Both the position numbers and the translations under genes were made by a program. DNA of 64,000 nt from Gammaproteobacteria bacterium (GTDB taxonomy: Bacteria > Pseudomonadota > Gammaproteobacteria > Steroidobacterales > GCA-2729495): assembly GCA_020851975.1 (NCBI GenBank), contig JADZBS010000003.1, positions 62,001 through 126,000 on the forward strand. Reading direction: 5' to 3'. Shown one piece after another: positions 1 through 10,451 of the stretch (position 1 is its first letter; every line of letters begins with the position of its first letter). A model generated the notes under the pieces. That model did no database searches, was not told the origin of the DNA, and worked only from the letters and a program-made list of their open reading frames with translations.

Positions 1-201
1 ACCGCCGCCGTCTTCGGCCGCGGGGACACCGCACCCGGCAGGACCGCCGACGCGGGTGGCCTCGCCCCGCCAGCCGTCGCCATGGACGAAGTCGACACCA
101 GCGCCACCGGCATGCTGCGCCTGCAGGATCTCGACGAGCGTTTCGCCGAGACGATCTTCGGCAAGGAAGCCGAGGACGCCGTCGCCCGCCGCGGCCACTG
201 A
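1..201 (+). CDS. C-terminal fragment of an unidentified protein
   Basis: An open frame runs from the first base of the window to a TGA at 199-201 and encodes the last 66 residues of a protein that begins upstream. The tail is Ala/Gly/Pro-rich, then becomes acidic and helical (LRLQDLDERFAETIFGKEAED). I do not recognise a family. It converges with the lhr gene, whose stop lies 8 bases further on, and this tight packing supports a real gene end. Codon use resembles the neighbours. It could still be a chance open frame in G+C-rich DNA. Confidence 0.4.
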   Translation, partial: TAAVFGRGDTAPGRTADAGGLAPPAVAMDEVDTSATGMLRLQDLDERFAETIFGKEAEDAVARRGH

Positions 202-208
202 GCGCGAC

Positions 209-3200
209 TCAGTTCTTCCGCGACGTCTCGGGTACCAGCAGCCGCTCGCGCTCGGTGCGGATCAGCGCGTTGCGCGCGGACCATTGCTGGCGCGCATCGA
301 GCGACGCGAGCCACTGCACCTCCCCGGCCATCGCCACGGCCACGGGCACGCCGCCGCGGTAGAGGACGCGATTGCGCGGCCCGGCTGCAACGCGCGGCCC
401 CGGGGTAACGATGCCACAGAGATTCAGCGGATCGGCCGCGGCGAGGGCGATCTCCTCGTCGCGACGCGCGGCCTCGCGCATGCCGCGCAGCCCTTCCACG
501 GCCTCGCTGCGTGCGAACTGCTCGCCGCTGAAGCTGCTCACGAAGCGTCCGCCACGGACTTCGCCGCGCGCCTCGAGCCGGCGCAGCACGCGCACGAGAT
601 CGCGCCACGGCGGCAGCCACCAGGCCTCCCGCTGCAGCAGCGCGCGAAACACCACGCCGTAGCGATCGAGCAGCGCCCAGGCGACGGCCTGCATTGCCGC
701 GTCGTCGGTACGCTCGGCGGCGGAAATGGCCGCCGGCTCGACGAGCGACCAGCGCCCCGCCGCGTCCAGGCTCACCGCCCCGGGACGCAGCGGACGCGCA
801 AAGCTCGCCCGGCGCGCCGGCGGCGTGACGAGGGCGCGCAGGCCACCGAATCCGTCCGAGGTGGCGAGACCCCAGGCGACGAGTTCGGCGAGTCCCTGCT
901 CGACCTGCGTGCGCAGGAGCCCCGTGGCGCGGACGAGGTCGACGAAGAACATGGCACCGCGCTGCCCGAGCACCGCGCGCACCGCGCGCGCACTCGCCGC
1001 GAGGGGCAGCTCGCCCGCATCGGAGGGCGCCAGCCACGGCAGCCAGGCCTCCGCTTCACCGCGTTCCAGGAACACGATCGGCGTGGCGCGCACGGGAGCC
1101 GCGCGCCGCTGGGCCTCCCGGCGCTCAGCGAGCGCACGCAGCCAGGTGAACTGGCCTGCCCCGAGCACGGTGTCGAGGTCGCCCGCCAGGTAGTGTTCGA
1201 CGCGCGCCGCGAGCAGTGCCGGTTCCCAGGCGGCGGCGGTCACCGGGAACCCGCGCAGCCGGTGCAGGGCCTGACGCACGGCCTCGGCTCCGGTGGCGCG
1301 CTCCTCGCCGAGCCCATGCCAGGCGAACAGGAACCGCATGAACACGGCGGGACTGACCGGCTCGACCTGTGAACGCAGCCGCTGCAGGGTCTGGCGATGG
1401 ATGCGCGCGAGGAGGCGCCGGTCGCACCACTCCTCGTCGGCCGCCGGCGGGCTGCGATACTGGCCGCGCATGGCGACGCCCTCGGCCTCGAGGGCGAGCA
1501 GCGCCATGCCGACCTCGCCGGCCGGCAGTCCGAGCGGGGCGGCGAGTTCCTCCGCGGTGACCGGCCCGAGGGTTTCGAGGCGGGCACGGATGAGCTCACG
1601 CAAGGCGTCGGCGCGCGTCGCTGCCGCGCTGCGGGCACCGGCGGTCACGGGCGTGATCGGTGGTTGCAGCGTGATTCCCGGCAACACCGCCAGCAACTGG
1701 GCGAGCCGCTCGGCCGCCACCCAGAGGCGGCGCCCGCCAGCGGTCACCGCGACCGTGGCGCGACGTGCCGCCACCAGCGTTTCGAACCAGGCCAGCCAGC
1801 CGCCGGAATCTCCCGGCTCGAGTCCCGCCTCCTCCTCGACGATGAAGCCGCCGAGCACCAGCGCATCGTGCAGTTCGTCGGCATGGCGCGGGTCGGGCCA
1901 GGCCTCCTGGCACACGCGGTCAATGGCAGCCGGATCGAGGCGCGCAAGATCGGTGGCTTCGGCCGGATCGAGCAAGTGGCGTGCGCGCACGGCCTGCGTA
2001 CGTCGTTCCTCGGCCGGGGCATCGTCGAGGAAGGCATAAGGACGGGCACTGAGGATCTCCTGCGCCAGCGGCGAGGGCGTGGTGACGTCGCGCGCGAGCA
2101 CGCGCACCGCACCGGACTCGATGCGCGCCAGCAGCGCCTCCAGGCCCTCGATGTCCATCAACTCGTGCAGGCAGTCGTGCAGCGCCTGGGCCACCAGCGG
2201 ATGGTCGGGCACCTGGCGGTCGCCGACGAGGTTCTCGGCGCAGGCGATCTGGTCGGGGAATACCAGCGCCAGCAGGTCCTCGGCGTCGCTGCGCTGGAAC
2301 TGTGGCGGTACCTTGCGGCCGTCACGGAAGCGGCGCAACGCCAGCGCCGTGGTCGCCACCCAGCGCCAGCGCGTCGGGAACATGGGAGCCGCGAGCAGCG
2401 CCTGCACCAGCACCTGGCGCACGCTGCCGGCCTTCAGCCAGGAGGCCACCTCGGCCAGCACGAAGCTGTGTACCGGCCCCAGCGAGATGACGATGCTGTC
2501 CTCGAGCGCAGCTGCCTGCAGCTCGTAGTTGAACTTGCGGCAGAAGCGCTTGCGCAGGGCAAGGCCCCAGGCGCGGTTGATGCGCGAGCCGTAGGCCGAA
2601 TGGATCACCAGGTGGCAGTCGCCGATCTCGTCGAAGAAACGCTCGAGGATGATCGTCTCGCGTGTCGGCACCTCGCCAAGCGCCACGCGCGCGGTGCCGA
2701 GGTAATCCACGAGCTGTGCGGCGGCGGCCGGCACCAGGCCGAGCTCGCGCTCGAGCCGGGCGCGGGCCCGCCCGGTGCCGAGTTCGGCGTCGGCAGCCAC
2801 CTGGTCGCGCAGCCGCGAGACCGCGTGGGAGAGTTCGTCGCTGCGCCCGGGTGCCTCGCCGAACCAGAACGGGATGTTCGGGGGCTGGCCGCCGGCATCC
2901 TCCACCAGCACCCGACCGGTTTCCACGCGCGCGATGCGATAGGACGCATTGCCAAGCTGGAAGATGTCGCCCGTGAGGCTCTCGAAGGCGAAATCCTCGT
3001 TGACCGTGCCGATCGCCAGCTCCTCGGGCAGCAGGACCACGTCGTAGTCGAACTGGTCCGGAATCGCCCCGCCGTTGGTGATGGCGGTGAGCCGCGCCCC
3101 GGTGCGTCCGCGCAGCAACCCGTTGACGGCGTCGTGATGCACGTGCAGCGACCGGCGCCCGCGACGGGTCGTGAAGCCATCGGCCAGCATCGCCACCACC

Positions 3201-4528
3201 TGATCGAAGCTCGCCCGAGGCAGGGTGCGATACGGTGCCGCGCGCCGCACCAGGGCGTACAGCCCGTCCACCGTCCACTCGCGCGCGGCGACCTCGGCGA
3301 CGATCTGCTGGGCAAGCACGTCGAGCGGGGCGCCAGGCGGACGGATGGCGTCGAGCTCACCGCGGCGCACGGCATCGAGCAGCGCCGTGCACTCGACCAG
3401 GTCGTCGCGCGACAGCGGAAACAGCCGGCCCTTCGGCAGCGCATCCACACCGTGGCCCGAGCGGCCCACGCGCTGCAGGAAAGTCGCGATGGCCCGCGGA
3501 CTGCCAATCTGGCAGCACAGGTCCACGTCGCCGATGTCGATGCCGAGTTCGAGCGAGGCGGTAGCGACCAGCGCCTTGAGCTCGCCGGCTTTCAACCGCT
3601 GCTCGGCGTCCAGCCGGTGATCGCGCGCGAGACTGCCGTGGTGGGCAGTCACCACACCCGGATCGAGCCGCTCGGCGAGATGGCGCGCGACGCGTTCCGC
3701 GAGCCGCCGCGTGTTGACGAAAATGAGCGTGGAACGGTGCTCGCGTACCAGTGCCGCCAGCCGGTCGTAGGCCTCCTGCCACACCTCGGTGGCCATCACC
3801 GGCGCCAGGGGCGAGGACGGCAACTCGATGGCGAGGTCGCGCTCGCGCACGAAGCCGGTGTCGACCACCTCGCAGGGTTCCTGCCGGTCGCCCAGGAGGA
3901 ATCCGGCCATGCGCTCGAGCGGCTTCTGCGTGGCCGAGATGCCGATGCGCAGCGGCTCGCTGGCACACAGCGCCGCGAGCCGCTCGAGCGACAACGCCAG
4001 GTGCGCGCCGCGCTTGTTGCCGGCGAGTGCATGCAACTCGTCGACGATCACCGTGCGCACCGTCGCGAGCATCTGCCGGCCCGAGGCCGTGGTGAGCAGG
4101 ATGTAGAGCGATTCGGGCGTGGTCACCAGGATGTGCGGCGGCTGCCGGCGCATGCGCGCGCGCTCGGCTGCCGGCGTGTCGCCGGTGCGTACCGCAGCGC
4201 GGATCCCGAGCGGTTGCAGCACCAGCGCCTGGATGCCGGCGAGCGGCTCCTCGAGATTGCGGCGGATGTCGTTCGACAGCGCCTTCAGCGGTGACACGTA
4301 GAGCACGCGTACTTCGTCGGGCAGCGGCCCGGACGCGGCCTCGCGCACCAGCTCGTCGATGGCTGCCAGGAAGGCGGCGAGCGTCTTGCCCGATCCGGTC
4401 GGTGCGGCGAGCAGCGCGTGACGGCCCGAACGGATCGCTGGCCAGGCGCGCCGCTGCACCGACGTCGGCGCCGCAAAGCGCGTCGCGAACCAGCGCGCCA
4501 CGGCAGGATGAAAATCGTTCTCCGGCAT
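209..4528 (-). CDS. lhr: Lhr-type ATP-dependent DNA helicase (large helicase-related protein)
   Basis: Superfamily 2 helicase of the long Lhr family, 1439 residues, which is the usual size for proteobacterial Lhr. Visible motifs are the Walker A APTGSGKT (residues 42-49), a DELH Walker B box near residue 165, SAT (GISATQKPL) and the motif VI region QRVGRSGH. The helicase core is followed by the long Lhr-specific winged-helix and C-terminal regions. Family members are 3'-5' DNA translocases linked to DNA repair. The ORF track extends 73 residues further upstream, but that extension is low-complexity and the family starts near [14 protein letters not shown], so I use the ATG at 4528. The gene is divergent from qor with only 70 bases between the starts. 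Confidence 0.93.
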   Translation of the reverse strand: MPENDFHPAVARWFATRFAAPTSVQRRAWPAIRSGRHALLAAPTGSGKTLAAFLAAIDELVREAASGPLPDEVRVLYVSPLKALSNDIRRNLEEPLAGIQALVLQPLGIRAAVRTGDTPAAERARMRRQPPHILVTTPESLYILLTTASGRQMLATVRTVIVDELHALAGNKRGAHLALSLERLAALCASEPLRIGISATQKPLERMAGFLLGDRQEPCEVVDTGFVRERDLAIELPSSPLAPVMATEVWQEAYDRLAALVREHRSTLIFVNTRRLAERVARHLAERLDPGVVTAHHGSLARDHRLDAEQRLKAGELKALVATASLELGIDIGDVDLCCQIGSPRAIATFLQRVGRSGHGVDALPKGRLFPLSRDDLVECTALLDAVRRGELDAIRPPGAPLDVLAQQIVAEVAAREWTVDGLYALVRRAAPYRTLPRASFDQVVAMLADGFTTRRGRRSLHVHHDAVNGLLRGRTGARLTAITNGGAIPDQFDYDVVLLPEELAIGTVNEDFAFESLTGDIFQLGNASYRIARVETGRVLVEDAGGQPPNIPFWFGEAPGRSDELSHAVSRLRDQVAADAELGTGRARARLERELGLVPAAAAQLVDYLGTARVALGEVPTRETIILERFFDEIGDCHLVIHSAYGSRINRAWGLALRKRFCRKFNYELQAAALEDSIVISLGPVHSFVLAEVASWLKAGSVRQVLVQALLAAPMFPTRWRWVATTALALRRFRDGRKVPPQFQRSDAEDLLALVFPDQIACAENLVGDRQVPDHPLVAQALHDCLHELMDIEGLEALLARIESGAVRVLARDVTTPSPLAQEILSARPYAFLDDAPAEERRTQAVRARHLLDPAEATDLARLDPAAIDRVCQEAWPDPRHADELHDALVLGGFIVEEEAGLEPGDSGGWLAWFETLVAARRATVAVTAGGRRLWVAAERLAQLLAVLPGITLQPPITPVTAGARSAAATRADALRELIRARLETLGPVTAEELAAPLGLPAGEVGMALLALEAEGVAMRGQYRSPPAADEEWCDRRLLARIHRQTLQRLRSQVEPVSPAVFMRFLFAWHGLGEERATGAEAVRQALHRLRGFPVTAAAWEPALLAARVEHYLAGDLDTVLGAGQFTWLRALAERREAQRRAAPVRATPIVFLERGEAEAWLPWLAPSDAGELPLAASARAVRAVLGQRGAMFFVDLVRATGLLRTQVEQGLAELVAWGLATSDGFGGLRALVTPPARRASFARPLRPGAVSLDAAGRWSLVEPAAISAAERTDDAAMQAVAWALLDRYGVVFRALLQREAWWLPPWRDLVRVLRRLEARGEVRGGRFVSSFSGEQFARSEAVEGLRGMREAARRDEEIALAAADPLNLCGIVTPGPRVAAGPRNRVLYRGGVPVAVAMAGEVQWLASLDARQQWSARNALIRTERERLLVPETSRKN

Positions 4529-4586
4529 CGGTTGCCTGCGCCCTGACGGGCTTCTCCTTATACGCCCACCCCCCGGCGCCAGTCGA

Positions 4587-4592
4587 TATACT
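4587..4592 (+). promoter_or_regulatory. -10 hexamer TATACT immediately before qor
   Basis: TATACT is followed by only 6 bases (gacccg) before the ATG of the quinone oxidoreductase at 4599. Transcription normally starts about 7 bases after a -10 hexamer, so the mRNA would begin at or next to the A of the start codon. No convincing -35 box is seen. No Shine-Dalgarno sequence precedes the ATG, which agrees with a leaderless transcript. Confidence 0.45.
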
Positions 4593-4598
4593 GACCCG

Positions 4599-5609
4599 AT
4601 GCGCGCTGTCGAGATCAGGGAGCCCGGCCCACCGGAGGTGCTCGTCGTCACCGAGCGCCCGGTCCCCGTCGCCGGACCGGGCGAGATCCTGATCCGCGTC
4701 GCCGCAGCCGGCGTCAACCGCCCCGACTGCCTGCAGCGGCGCGGCATCTATCCCGCCCCGCCCGGCGCCTCGGACCTGCCCGGCCTCGAGGTCGCCGGCC
4801 ATGTCGCTGCGCTCGGCGCCGGCGTGACCGGCTGGCAGCCGGGCGAGCGGATCTGCGCGCTGCTCGCCGGCGGCGGCTATGCGGAGTTCTGCGCCGCACC
4901 GGCCGTGCAATGCCTGCCCGTGCCCGCCGGCCTGTCGCTCACCGCGGCTGCGGCCGTTCCGGAAACCTTCTTCACCGTGTGGACCAACGTGTTCGAGCGC
5001 GGCGCGCTCTCGGCCGGCGAGACCCTGCTGGTGCACGGCGGGGCGAGCGGCATCGGCACCACGGCGATCCAGCTCGGCCGGGCTTTCGGCGCCGAGGTGC
5101 TGGCGACCGCCGGCAGCGCGACCAAGGCGGCGCTCTGCCGCCAGCTCGGTGCCGTGCGGGCGATCGACTACCGCAGCGAGGACTTCGCGTCGGCCGTGCG
5201 CGCGCACACCGGCGGGCGCGGTGTCGACGTCATCCTCGACATCGTCGGCGGCAGCTACCTCGAAGCCAACATCGCCGCGCTCGCCCCCGGCGGGCGCCTG
5301 GTGGTGATCGGCCTGCTGGGCGGTGCCCGCGGCCAGCTCGACCTCGGCCGACTGCTCACGCGCCAGCTCACCGTCACGGCCTCGACGCTGCGCCCGCGCA
5401 GCCCCGCCGAGAAGGGCCGGATCGCCTCGGCGCTGCGCGAGCGCGTCTGGCCGCTGCTCGCCACGGGCCGCGTGGCGCCGGTGATCCAGGCGACGCTGCC
5501 GCTCGCCGAGGCCGCCACGGCCCACCGCATCCTCGAGTCCAACGAAGCCATGGGCAAGCTGGTGCTCGTGGTCGACCCCGCCGCAGCCGGCAGACAGGAC
5601 GCCCGATGA
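4599..5609 (+). CDS. NAD(P)H quinone oxidoreductase, PIG3-like zinc-independent MDR family
   Basis: A 336-residue medium-chain dehydrogenase/reductase resembling PIG3/QorA proteins. The GroES-like N-terminal half carries the family opening ([15 protein letters not shown]) and [21 protein letters not shown]. The Rossmann nucleotide-binding segment is [23 protein letters not shown], near residues 145-168. Cysteine ligands of catalytic zinc are absent, as expected for quinone reductases, which transfer hydride from NADPH to quinones or enones. The stop overlaps the start of xdhC (ATGA), so it is the first gene of a forward run with xdhC, moeA and an ABC exporter. Confidence 0.9.
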   Translation: MRAVEIREPGPPEVLVVTERPVPVAGPGEILIRVAAAGVNRPDCLQRRGIYPAPPGASDLPGLEVAGHVAALGAGVTGWQPGERICALLAGGGYAEFCAAPAVQCLPVPAGLSLTAAAAVPETFFTVWTNVFERGALSAGETLLVHGGASGIGTTAIQLGRAFGAEVLATAGSATKAALCRQLGAVRAIDYRSEDFASAVRAHTGGRGVDVILDIVGGSYLEANIAALAPGGRLVVIGLLGGARGQLDLGRLLTRQLTVTASTLRPRSPAEKGRIASALRERVWPLLATGRVAPVIQATLPLAEAATAHRILESNEAMGKLVLVVDPAAAGRQDAR

Positions 5610-6688
5610 GCACGCGCCGGATCCTCGAGGCTTTCGAGCACTGGCGTGACGCGCACGCCCCGCTGGTGCTGGTCACGGTCGTCGATACCGAGGGCTCGAC
5701 CTACACCAAACCCGGCCACCGCATCCTCATCTGCGGCGCCGGCGGCTTCCAGGGACTGGTGAGCGGCGGCTGCCTGGAGGGCGATCTCGCCGAACATGCG
5801 CGCGAGGTGCTCGCCAGTGGCCGGGCACAGCTGCTCACCTACGACCTGCGCGACGACCACGACGGCATCTTCGGCCTCGGCATCGGCTGCAACGGGCTGT
5901 TCCGCGTGCTGCTGCAGGCACTCGATGCCGATGCGGGCCATGCACCGTTCGACGCCATCGCCGCCGCGCTCCTCGGCGATGCGCCAGGCTGCGTCGCCAC
6001 GGTGGTGGAGAGCGCCGACCCGGCCCTGCCGCCGGGCGCGACGCTGGTCACGGGCAACGACACCGAGTCGGCCTGCGGCGTGCCGGCCGCGTGGCGCGAC
6101 GTCCTGCGCCGCGGCTGCCGCGAGCACCGGCAAGCGCCCCGCGCCCTGTCCGTCACCGAGACGCTGTCGGGACCGAAGGCGCGCGTGCTCTACGCGCCGC
6201 TCCGGCCGCTGCCGCGCCTGCTGGTGCTCGGCGCCGGACTCGACGCCGTGGCGCTGCTGGAGATCGCCCGCGAACTCGGCTGGCGGGTGACGGTCGCCGA
6301 CCATCGGCCGGCCTATCTCGCCCGCGGTGATCTCGCGGCCGCCGATCGCACGCTGCAGGTCGTCCCGGCGGAGCTCGCGCGCAACCTCGACCTGGCGCAG
6401 TACACTGCGGCGGTCGTCATGAGCCACCACCTCGTCACGGATCGCGCCTATCTCGCGGCGCTCGCCACCACGGCCCTGCCCTACGTCGGCCTGCTCGGAC
6501 CGCGTGCGCGCCGCGACCGCCTGCTCGCCGACCTCGGCAGCGCCGCCGAGAGCCTGCGCGGACGCCTGCGTGCCCCGATCGGCCTGCCGATCGGCGCCGA
6601 TTCGCCCGAGACGATCGCGCTCGCCATCCTCGCCGAGATCCACGCCACGCTCAGCGGACGGCTCGACCTCGTGGCGGCGGGAGACTGA
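5606..6688 (+). CDS. xdhC: XdhC/CoxF family protein, molybdenum-enzyme maturation
   Basis: A 360-residue two-domain XdhC protein. The N-terminal XdhC/CoxI domain shows VVDTEGSTYTKPGHRILI and the signature VSGGCLEGDLAEHA. The C-terminal Rossmann domain shows LLVLGAGLDAVALLEIARELGWRVTVADHR. XdhC proteins bind molybdenum cofactor and help load it, in sulfurated form, into xanthine-dehydrogenase-type enzymes. The start is fixed by the ATGA overlap with the upstream gene. moeA follows after one base, which places the gene in a cofactor context, but no molybdo-hydroxylase structural gene lies in this window. Confidence 0.9.
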   Translation: MSTRRILEAFEHWRDAHAPLVLVTVVDTEGSTYTKPGHRILICGAGGFQGLVSGGCLEGDLAEHAREVLASGRAQLLTYDLRDDHDGIFGLGIGCNGLFRVLLQALDADAGHAPFDAIAAALLGDAPGCVATVVESADPALPPGATLVTGNDTESACGVPAAWRDVLRRGCREHRQAPRALSVTETLSGPKARVLYAPLRPLPRLLVLGAGLDAVALLEIARELGWRVTVADHRPAYLARGDLAAADRTLQVVPAELARNLDLAQYTAAVVMSHHLVTDRAYLAALATTALPYVGLLGPRARRDRLLADLGSAAESLRGRLRAPIGLPIGADSPETIALAILAEIHATLSGRLDLVAAGD

Positions 6689-6689
6689 C

Positions 6690-7907
6690 ATGGCCGGCCT
6701 GCGCCAGCGCATCGACGTCGCGGAAGCCGCCGCGCTCGTCGCCGACACCATGCCGCGCTGGCCGGCGGTGCGGGTGCCGCTCGCCGCCGCGCTCGACGGC
6801 GTGCTGCGCGAGCCCGTGCGCGCCGAGCGCGACCAGCCGCCGTTCGACCGCATCACCATGGACGGCATCGCCTTCGCCGGCGCGGCCTGGGCAGCCGGGC
6901 GGCGGCGTTATCGCATCGCCGGCACGCAGGCGGCCGGTGCGCCGGCACTGCAGCTCGCTGCGCCGGAAGATTGCCTCGAGGTCATGACCGGCTGCGTGCT
7001 GCCGCTCGGCACCGACACCATCGTGCCCGTGGAGCGGATCCGTCGCGAGGACGGCTGGGCCAGCGTGGAAGCCGGCTATCCGGCAGCACCGCGGCAGTTC
7101 GTCCACCCGCGCGGTTCCGACCACCGGCAGGGCGCGGAGCTGCTTGCCGCCGGGACGCGCATCGGCGTCCCGGAGATGGCGATCCTCACCATCGGCGGCA
7201 GCGCCGAAGTGGCGGTCGCGCGGCCACCGCGCATCGCGGTGGTGTCCACCGGCGACGAACTCGTCGACGTCGGCCTGCCGATCGCCGATTTCCAGATCCG
7301 CTCCTCCAACGACCGTGCGTTGGAAGCCGCGCTGCGCCGGCGCGGATTCCACGGCGTGGAGCGACGCACGCTCGCCGACGACCCGGCCCTGCTGCAGGCC
7401 GAGATCGGCCGCCTGCACCGCGACTGCGATCTCGTGATCCTCTCCGGCGGCGTGTCCATGGGCCAGTTCGATCACGTACCGGCCACGCTCGCGCAGCTCG
7501 GCGTCGCGGCGATCTTCCACAAGGTGCTGCAGCGGCCCGGGCTACCGCTCTGGTTCGGACGCGATGGCGCCGGCAAGGCCGTGTTCGCGCTGCCGGGCAA
7601 CCCCGTATCGAGCCTGGTGTGCCTGGTGCGCTACGTCGTTCCCGGTATCGAGGTCGCCCTCGGCGCCACACCGCGTGCGGTGCCGCGCGTGCGCCTCGCC
7701 GAGGCGGTGGAGTTCAAAGCCGATCTGACCTGCTTCCAGCCGGTCACGCTCGACTGGAGCCCGACGGGCGAGGCCACGGCACGACCGCGCGCGACCAACA
7801 CCTCGGGTGACTTCGTGGCACTCGGCGGCACTGACGGCTTCGTCGAGCTGCCGCGCGGTCAGGACCTGTTCCCGGCCGGCTACGCCGCGTCCTTCTACGC
7901 CTGGTAG
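6690..7907 (+). CDS. moeA: Molybdopterin molybdenumtransferase MoeA
   Basis: A 405-residue MoeA protein. It inserts molybdenum into adenylated molybdopterin in the last step of molybdenum cofactor synthesis. Visible landmarks are FDRITMDGIAF near residue 50, MTGCVLPLGTDTIVP, the MoCF-binding core VVSTGDELVD...DFQIRSSN with LSGGVSMGQFD, and FALPGNPVSS. The C-terminal beta-barrel domain is present. One base separates it from xdhC and five from the ABC gene. A moaB homologue lies 16 kb away, so the Mo cofactor genes are scattered. Confidence 0.94.
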   Translation: MAGLRQRIDVAEAAALVADTMPRWPAVRVPLAAALDGVLREPVRAERDQPPFDRITMDGIAFAGAAWAAGRRRYRIAGTQAAGAPALQLAAPEDCLEVMTGCVLPLGTDTIVPVERIRREDGWASVEAGYPAAPRQFVHPRGSDHRQGAELLAAGTRIGVPEMAILTIGGSAEVAVARPPRIAVVSTGDELVDVGLPIADFQIRSSNDRALEAALRRRGFHGVERRTLADDPALLQAEIGRLHRDCDLVILSGGVSMGQFDHVPATLAQLGVAAIFHKVLQRPGLPLWFGRDGAGKAVFALPGNPVSSLVCLVRYVVPGIEVALGATPRAVPRVRLAEAVEFKADLTCFQPVTLDWSPTGEATARPRATNTSGDFVALGGTDGFVELPRGQDLFPAGYAASFYAW

Positions 7908-7912
7908 CGCCG

Positions 7913-9799
7913 GTGTCCACGCCCCTGCCCCGGCTCCCGACGCATGCCCAGGGCGCCGCACGCAGCGCGCCACCGCCACGCGACTGGCGCGAAGCTTTCC
8001 TGCGCCATGCCGCCGTGCTCGGCTACACGCGCCGCGCCATCGACCTTGTCTGGTCCACCAACCCGCGCGTGGCGCTGCTGCTCGGGGCGCTGACGCTCGC
8101 CGCCGGCGTGCTCCCCGCGGCCGCCGCCTGGGTCGGCAAACTGGTGATCGACGCCGTGGTGGCACAGATCGGCGTCGTGCAGGGCGGCGGCACCGCCGTC
8201 TATGCCGGCGTGCTCGAGCTGGTGGCGCTCGAAGGCGCCGTGATGGCACTTTTCGGCGCCGCGCAGCGCGGCATCAACGCCTGCCAGTCGCTCCTGCGCG
8301 CCCAGCTCGGCTATCGCGTGAACGAGATGATCCTGCAGAAGGCGCTCAGTCTCGACCTGACGCAGTTCGAGGACGCGGAGTTCTACGACAAGCTGCAACG
8401 GGCGCGGCGTGAGGCCTCGATCCGGCCGCTGTCGCTGGTGATGCGCACCTTCGCCCTGCTGCAACAGCTCGTGGCGCTGGCGAGCTTCAGCGTGCTGATC
8501 GCCCAGTTCTCGCTCTGGGCGCTGGCGCTGCTGGTCGCCGCCGGCCTGCCCGCCTTCGCCGCCGAGACCAAGTTCTCCGGCGACGCCTTCCGCCTGTTCC
8601 GCATGCGCGCCCCCGAGGCCCGGCTGCAGAATTACCTCGAAATCGTCATGGCGCGCGAGGACCACGCCAAGGAAGTGCAGCTGTTCCAGCTCGGGCCGAT
8701 GCTGCTCGACCGTTACCGCGGCATCTTCGACAAGATCTACCGCGAGGACCGTGCGCTCACCTTGCGCCGCGAGACCTGGGGCATGCTGCTCGCGCTGGTC
8801 GGCACCGCGGCGCTCTACGGCGCCTATGCCTGGATCGCCGTCGCCGCCGTCACCACCGCCATCACGCTCGGCGAGATGACCATGTATCTGCTGCTGTTTC
8901 GCCAGGGCCAGGGAGCGGTCTCGGCGAGCCTCGGGTCGATCGGCGGCATGTACGAGGACAACCTCTACCTCACGAACCTGTACGAGTACCTGGAGCAGGC
9001 GCCGGCCTACCAGTGGGGCCACTCACCCGGTGGCCCCCACCCCGAGGAAGGCGTCAGCTTCGAGCACGTGTCCTTCACCTACCCCGGGGCGAAGACACCC
9101 GCCCTGCAGGACGTGACGCTGCAGATCCGCCCGGGCGAGAGCCTGGCCCTGGTGGGCGAGAACGGCGCCGGCAAGTCCACGCTGATCAAGCTCCTCTGCG
9201 GCCTGTACCAGCCCGACAGCGGCCGCGTGCTGGTGCACGGGCAGGACGTGCGCGAGTGGGATCCGCAGGCGCTGCGCCGGCAGATCGGCGTCATCTTCCA
9301 GGACTTCAACCGCTACCAGTTCACGGTGGGCGAGAACATCGGCGCCGGCGACGTCACCGCCTTCACCGACGAGGAGCGCTGGGCCGACTCCGCCCGCAAG
9401 GGCATGGCGATGTCCTTCATCGAGAAGCTCGAGAAGCAGTTCGCCACCCAGCTCGGCAGCTGGTTCAAGGGTGGCAAGGAACTGTCCACCGGCCAGTGGC
9501 AGAAGATGGCGCTCTCGCGTGCCTTCATGCGCCGCTCGGCCGACGTGCTGGTCCTCGACGAGCCGACCGCCTCGATGGACGCCGCGGCCGAGGCGGAACT
9601 CTTCGCCTACTTCAAGGAGCACACCCGCGGGCGCACCTCGATCCTGATCTCGCACCGCGTCTCCACGGTGCGCCAGGCCGACCACATCGCCGTCATCGAG
9701 CACGGCCGCATCAGCGAGTACGGCACGCACGAGCAGCTGCTGGCGCGCAATGGCCTGTACGCGCGGCTGTTCCGGCTGCAGGCCGAGGGCTATCGCTGA
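7913..9799 (+). CDS. ABC exporter, fused membrane and ATP-binding domains
   Basis: A 628-residue half-transporter of the exporter type: a membrane domain of about six helices (residues 45-330) followed by an ATPase domain. The nucleotide-binding site has Walker A GENGAGKST, Q-loop FQDFNRY, an atypical signature LSTGQWQKMALSRA instead of LSGGQ, Walker B VLVLDEPTASMD and the H-loop SHRVSTV. The start is GTG, 5 bases after moeA. The substrate cannot be read from sequence. Location after xdhC-moeA does not prove a role in molybdenum metabolism, because the run may be read-through only. Confidence 0.88.
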   Translation: MSTPLPRLPTHAQGAARSAPPPRDWREAFLRHAAVLGYTRRAIDLVWSTNPRVALLLGALTLAAGVLPAAAAWVGKLVIDAVVAQIGVVQGGGTAVYAGVLELVALEGAVMALFGAAQRGINACQSLLRAQLGYRVNEMILQKALSLDLTQFEDAEFYDKLQRARREASIRPLSLVMRTFALLQQLVALASFSVLIAQFSLWALALLVAAGLPAFAAETKFSGDAFRLFRMRAPEARLQNYLEIVMAREDHAKEVQLFQLGPMLLDRYRGIFDKIYREDRALTLRRETWGMLLALVGTAALYGAYAWIAVAAVTTAITLGEMTMYLLLFRQGQGAVSASLGSIGGMYEDNLYLTNLYEYLEQAPAYQWGHSPGGPHPEEGVSFEHVSFTYPGAKTPALQDVTLQIRPGESLALVGENGAGKSTLIKLLCGLYQPDSGRVLVHGQDVREWDPQALRRQIGVIFQDFNRYQFTVGENIGAGDVTAFTDEERWADSARKGMAMSFIEKLEKQFATQLGSWFKGGKELSTGQWQKMALSRAFMRRSADVLVLDEPTASMDAAAEAELFAYFKEHTRGRTSILISHRVSTVRQADHIAVIEHGRISEYGTHEQLLARNGLYARLFRLQAEGYR

Positions 9800-9836
9800 A
9801 GGCAGTGGGCCGTCGCGGCGCGAAGCGCGGGGACCG

Positions 9837-10391
9837 TCAGCGCGATCCGTGCCGCGGCAACATGCGCATCAGCACGTCGTTCTTCGCGATGAAGTGGTGC
9901 TTCAGCGCCGCCGCCACGTGCAGCGCGATCAGCGCGAGCATGACGTTGCCCGCCAGCTCGTGCACTTCCTCGACCAGCTTCTCCGTCTCCTCGCCGCCCG
10001 TGAGCGGCAGCACCGGCAGATCGAAGAAGCCGAAGACGCTCACCACCTCGCCCTCGAGCGAGGCGAGCGTCCAGCCCGACATCGGCAGCACCAGGAGCAG
10101 CGCGTAGAAGGCAACCACCAGCGCCCCGGCGAAGAGCGCCTGGCCGCGCGTCGTGCCGGGCGGCTCGGCCGGCACCGTGTGGGTCGCCCGCCAGCCGATG
10201 CGCACCAGCATCAGCGCCAGAACCAGCACGCCCAACGCGGCGTGCAGCGCAAAGCGACTGCCCTCCTCGCCGGGTTCGACCTCGCCGAGCTTGCCCAGGC
10301 CGAGCTGCACGAACACGAGCACGGCGATGGACCAGTGCAGGGCCTGGATCATCGGGGCATAGCGTAACGGTGCGGTCTGGGTCGTCGCCAT
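9837..10391 (-). CDS. Cytochrome b561 family membrane protein
   Basis: A 184-residue integral membrane protein with four hydrophobic helices. The histidines expected to bind two b-type hemes are in ALHWSIAV (helix 1), RFALHAALG (helix 2), EEVHELAGN and IALHVAAALKHH (helices 3 and 4). Bacterial relatives (CybB/YodB type) move electrons from quinol across the cytoplasmic membrane, or act as superoxide:ubiquinone oxidoreductases. It converges with the ABC exporter and appears to be monocistronic. Confidence 0.9.
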   Translation of the reverse strand: MATTQTAPLRYAPMIQALHWSIAVLVFVQLGLGKLGEVEPGEEGSRFALHAALGVLVLALMLVRIGWRATHTVPAEPPGTTRGQALFAGALVVAFYALLLVLPMSGWTLASLEGEVVSVFGFFDLPVLPLTGGEETEKLVEEVHELAGNVMLALIALHVAAALKHHFIAKNDVLMRMLPRHGSR

Positions 10392-10451
10392 GGCGGTCCT
10401 CCCGGGCAGGTGGTGCGGTCGATTATCGGACGGTCTGCAGCGCGCGCTGCA

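Noticed and set aside
1397-4294. 965-residue plus-strand ORF
   Set aside because: Antisense of lhr; open because of G+C-rich third positions. The translation is Arg/His/Gln-rich without domains.
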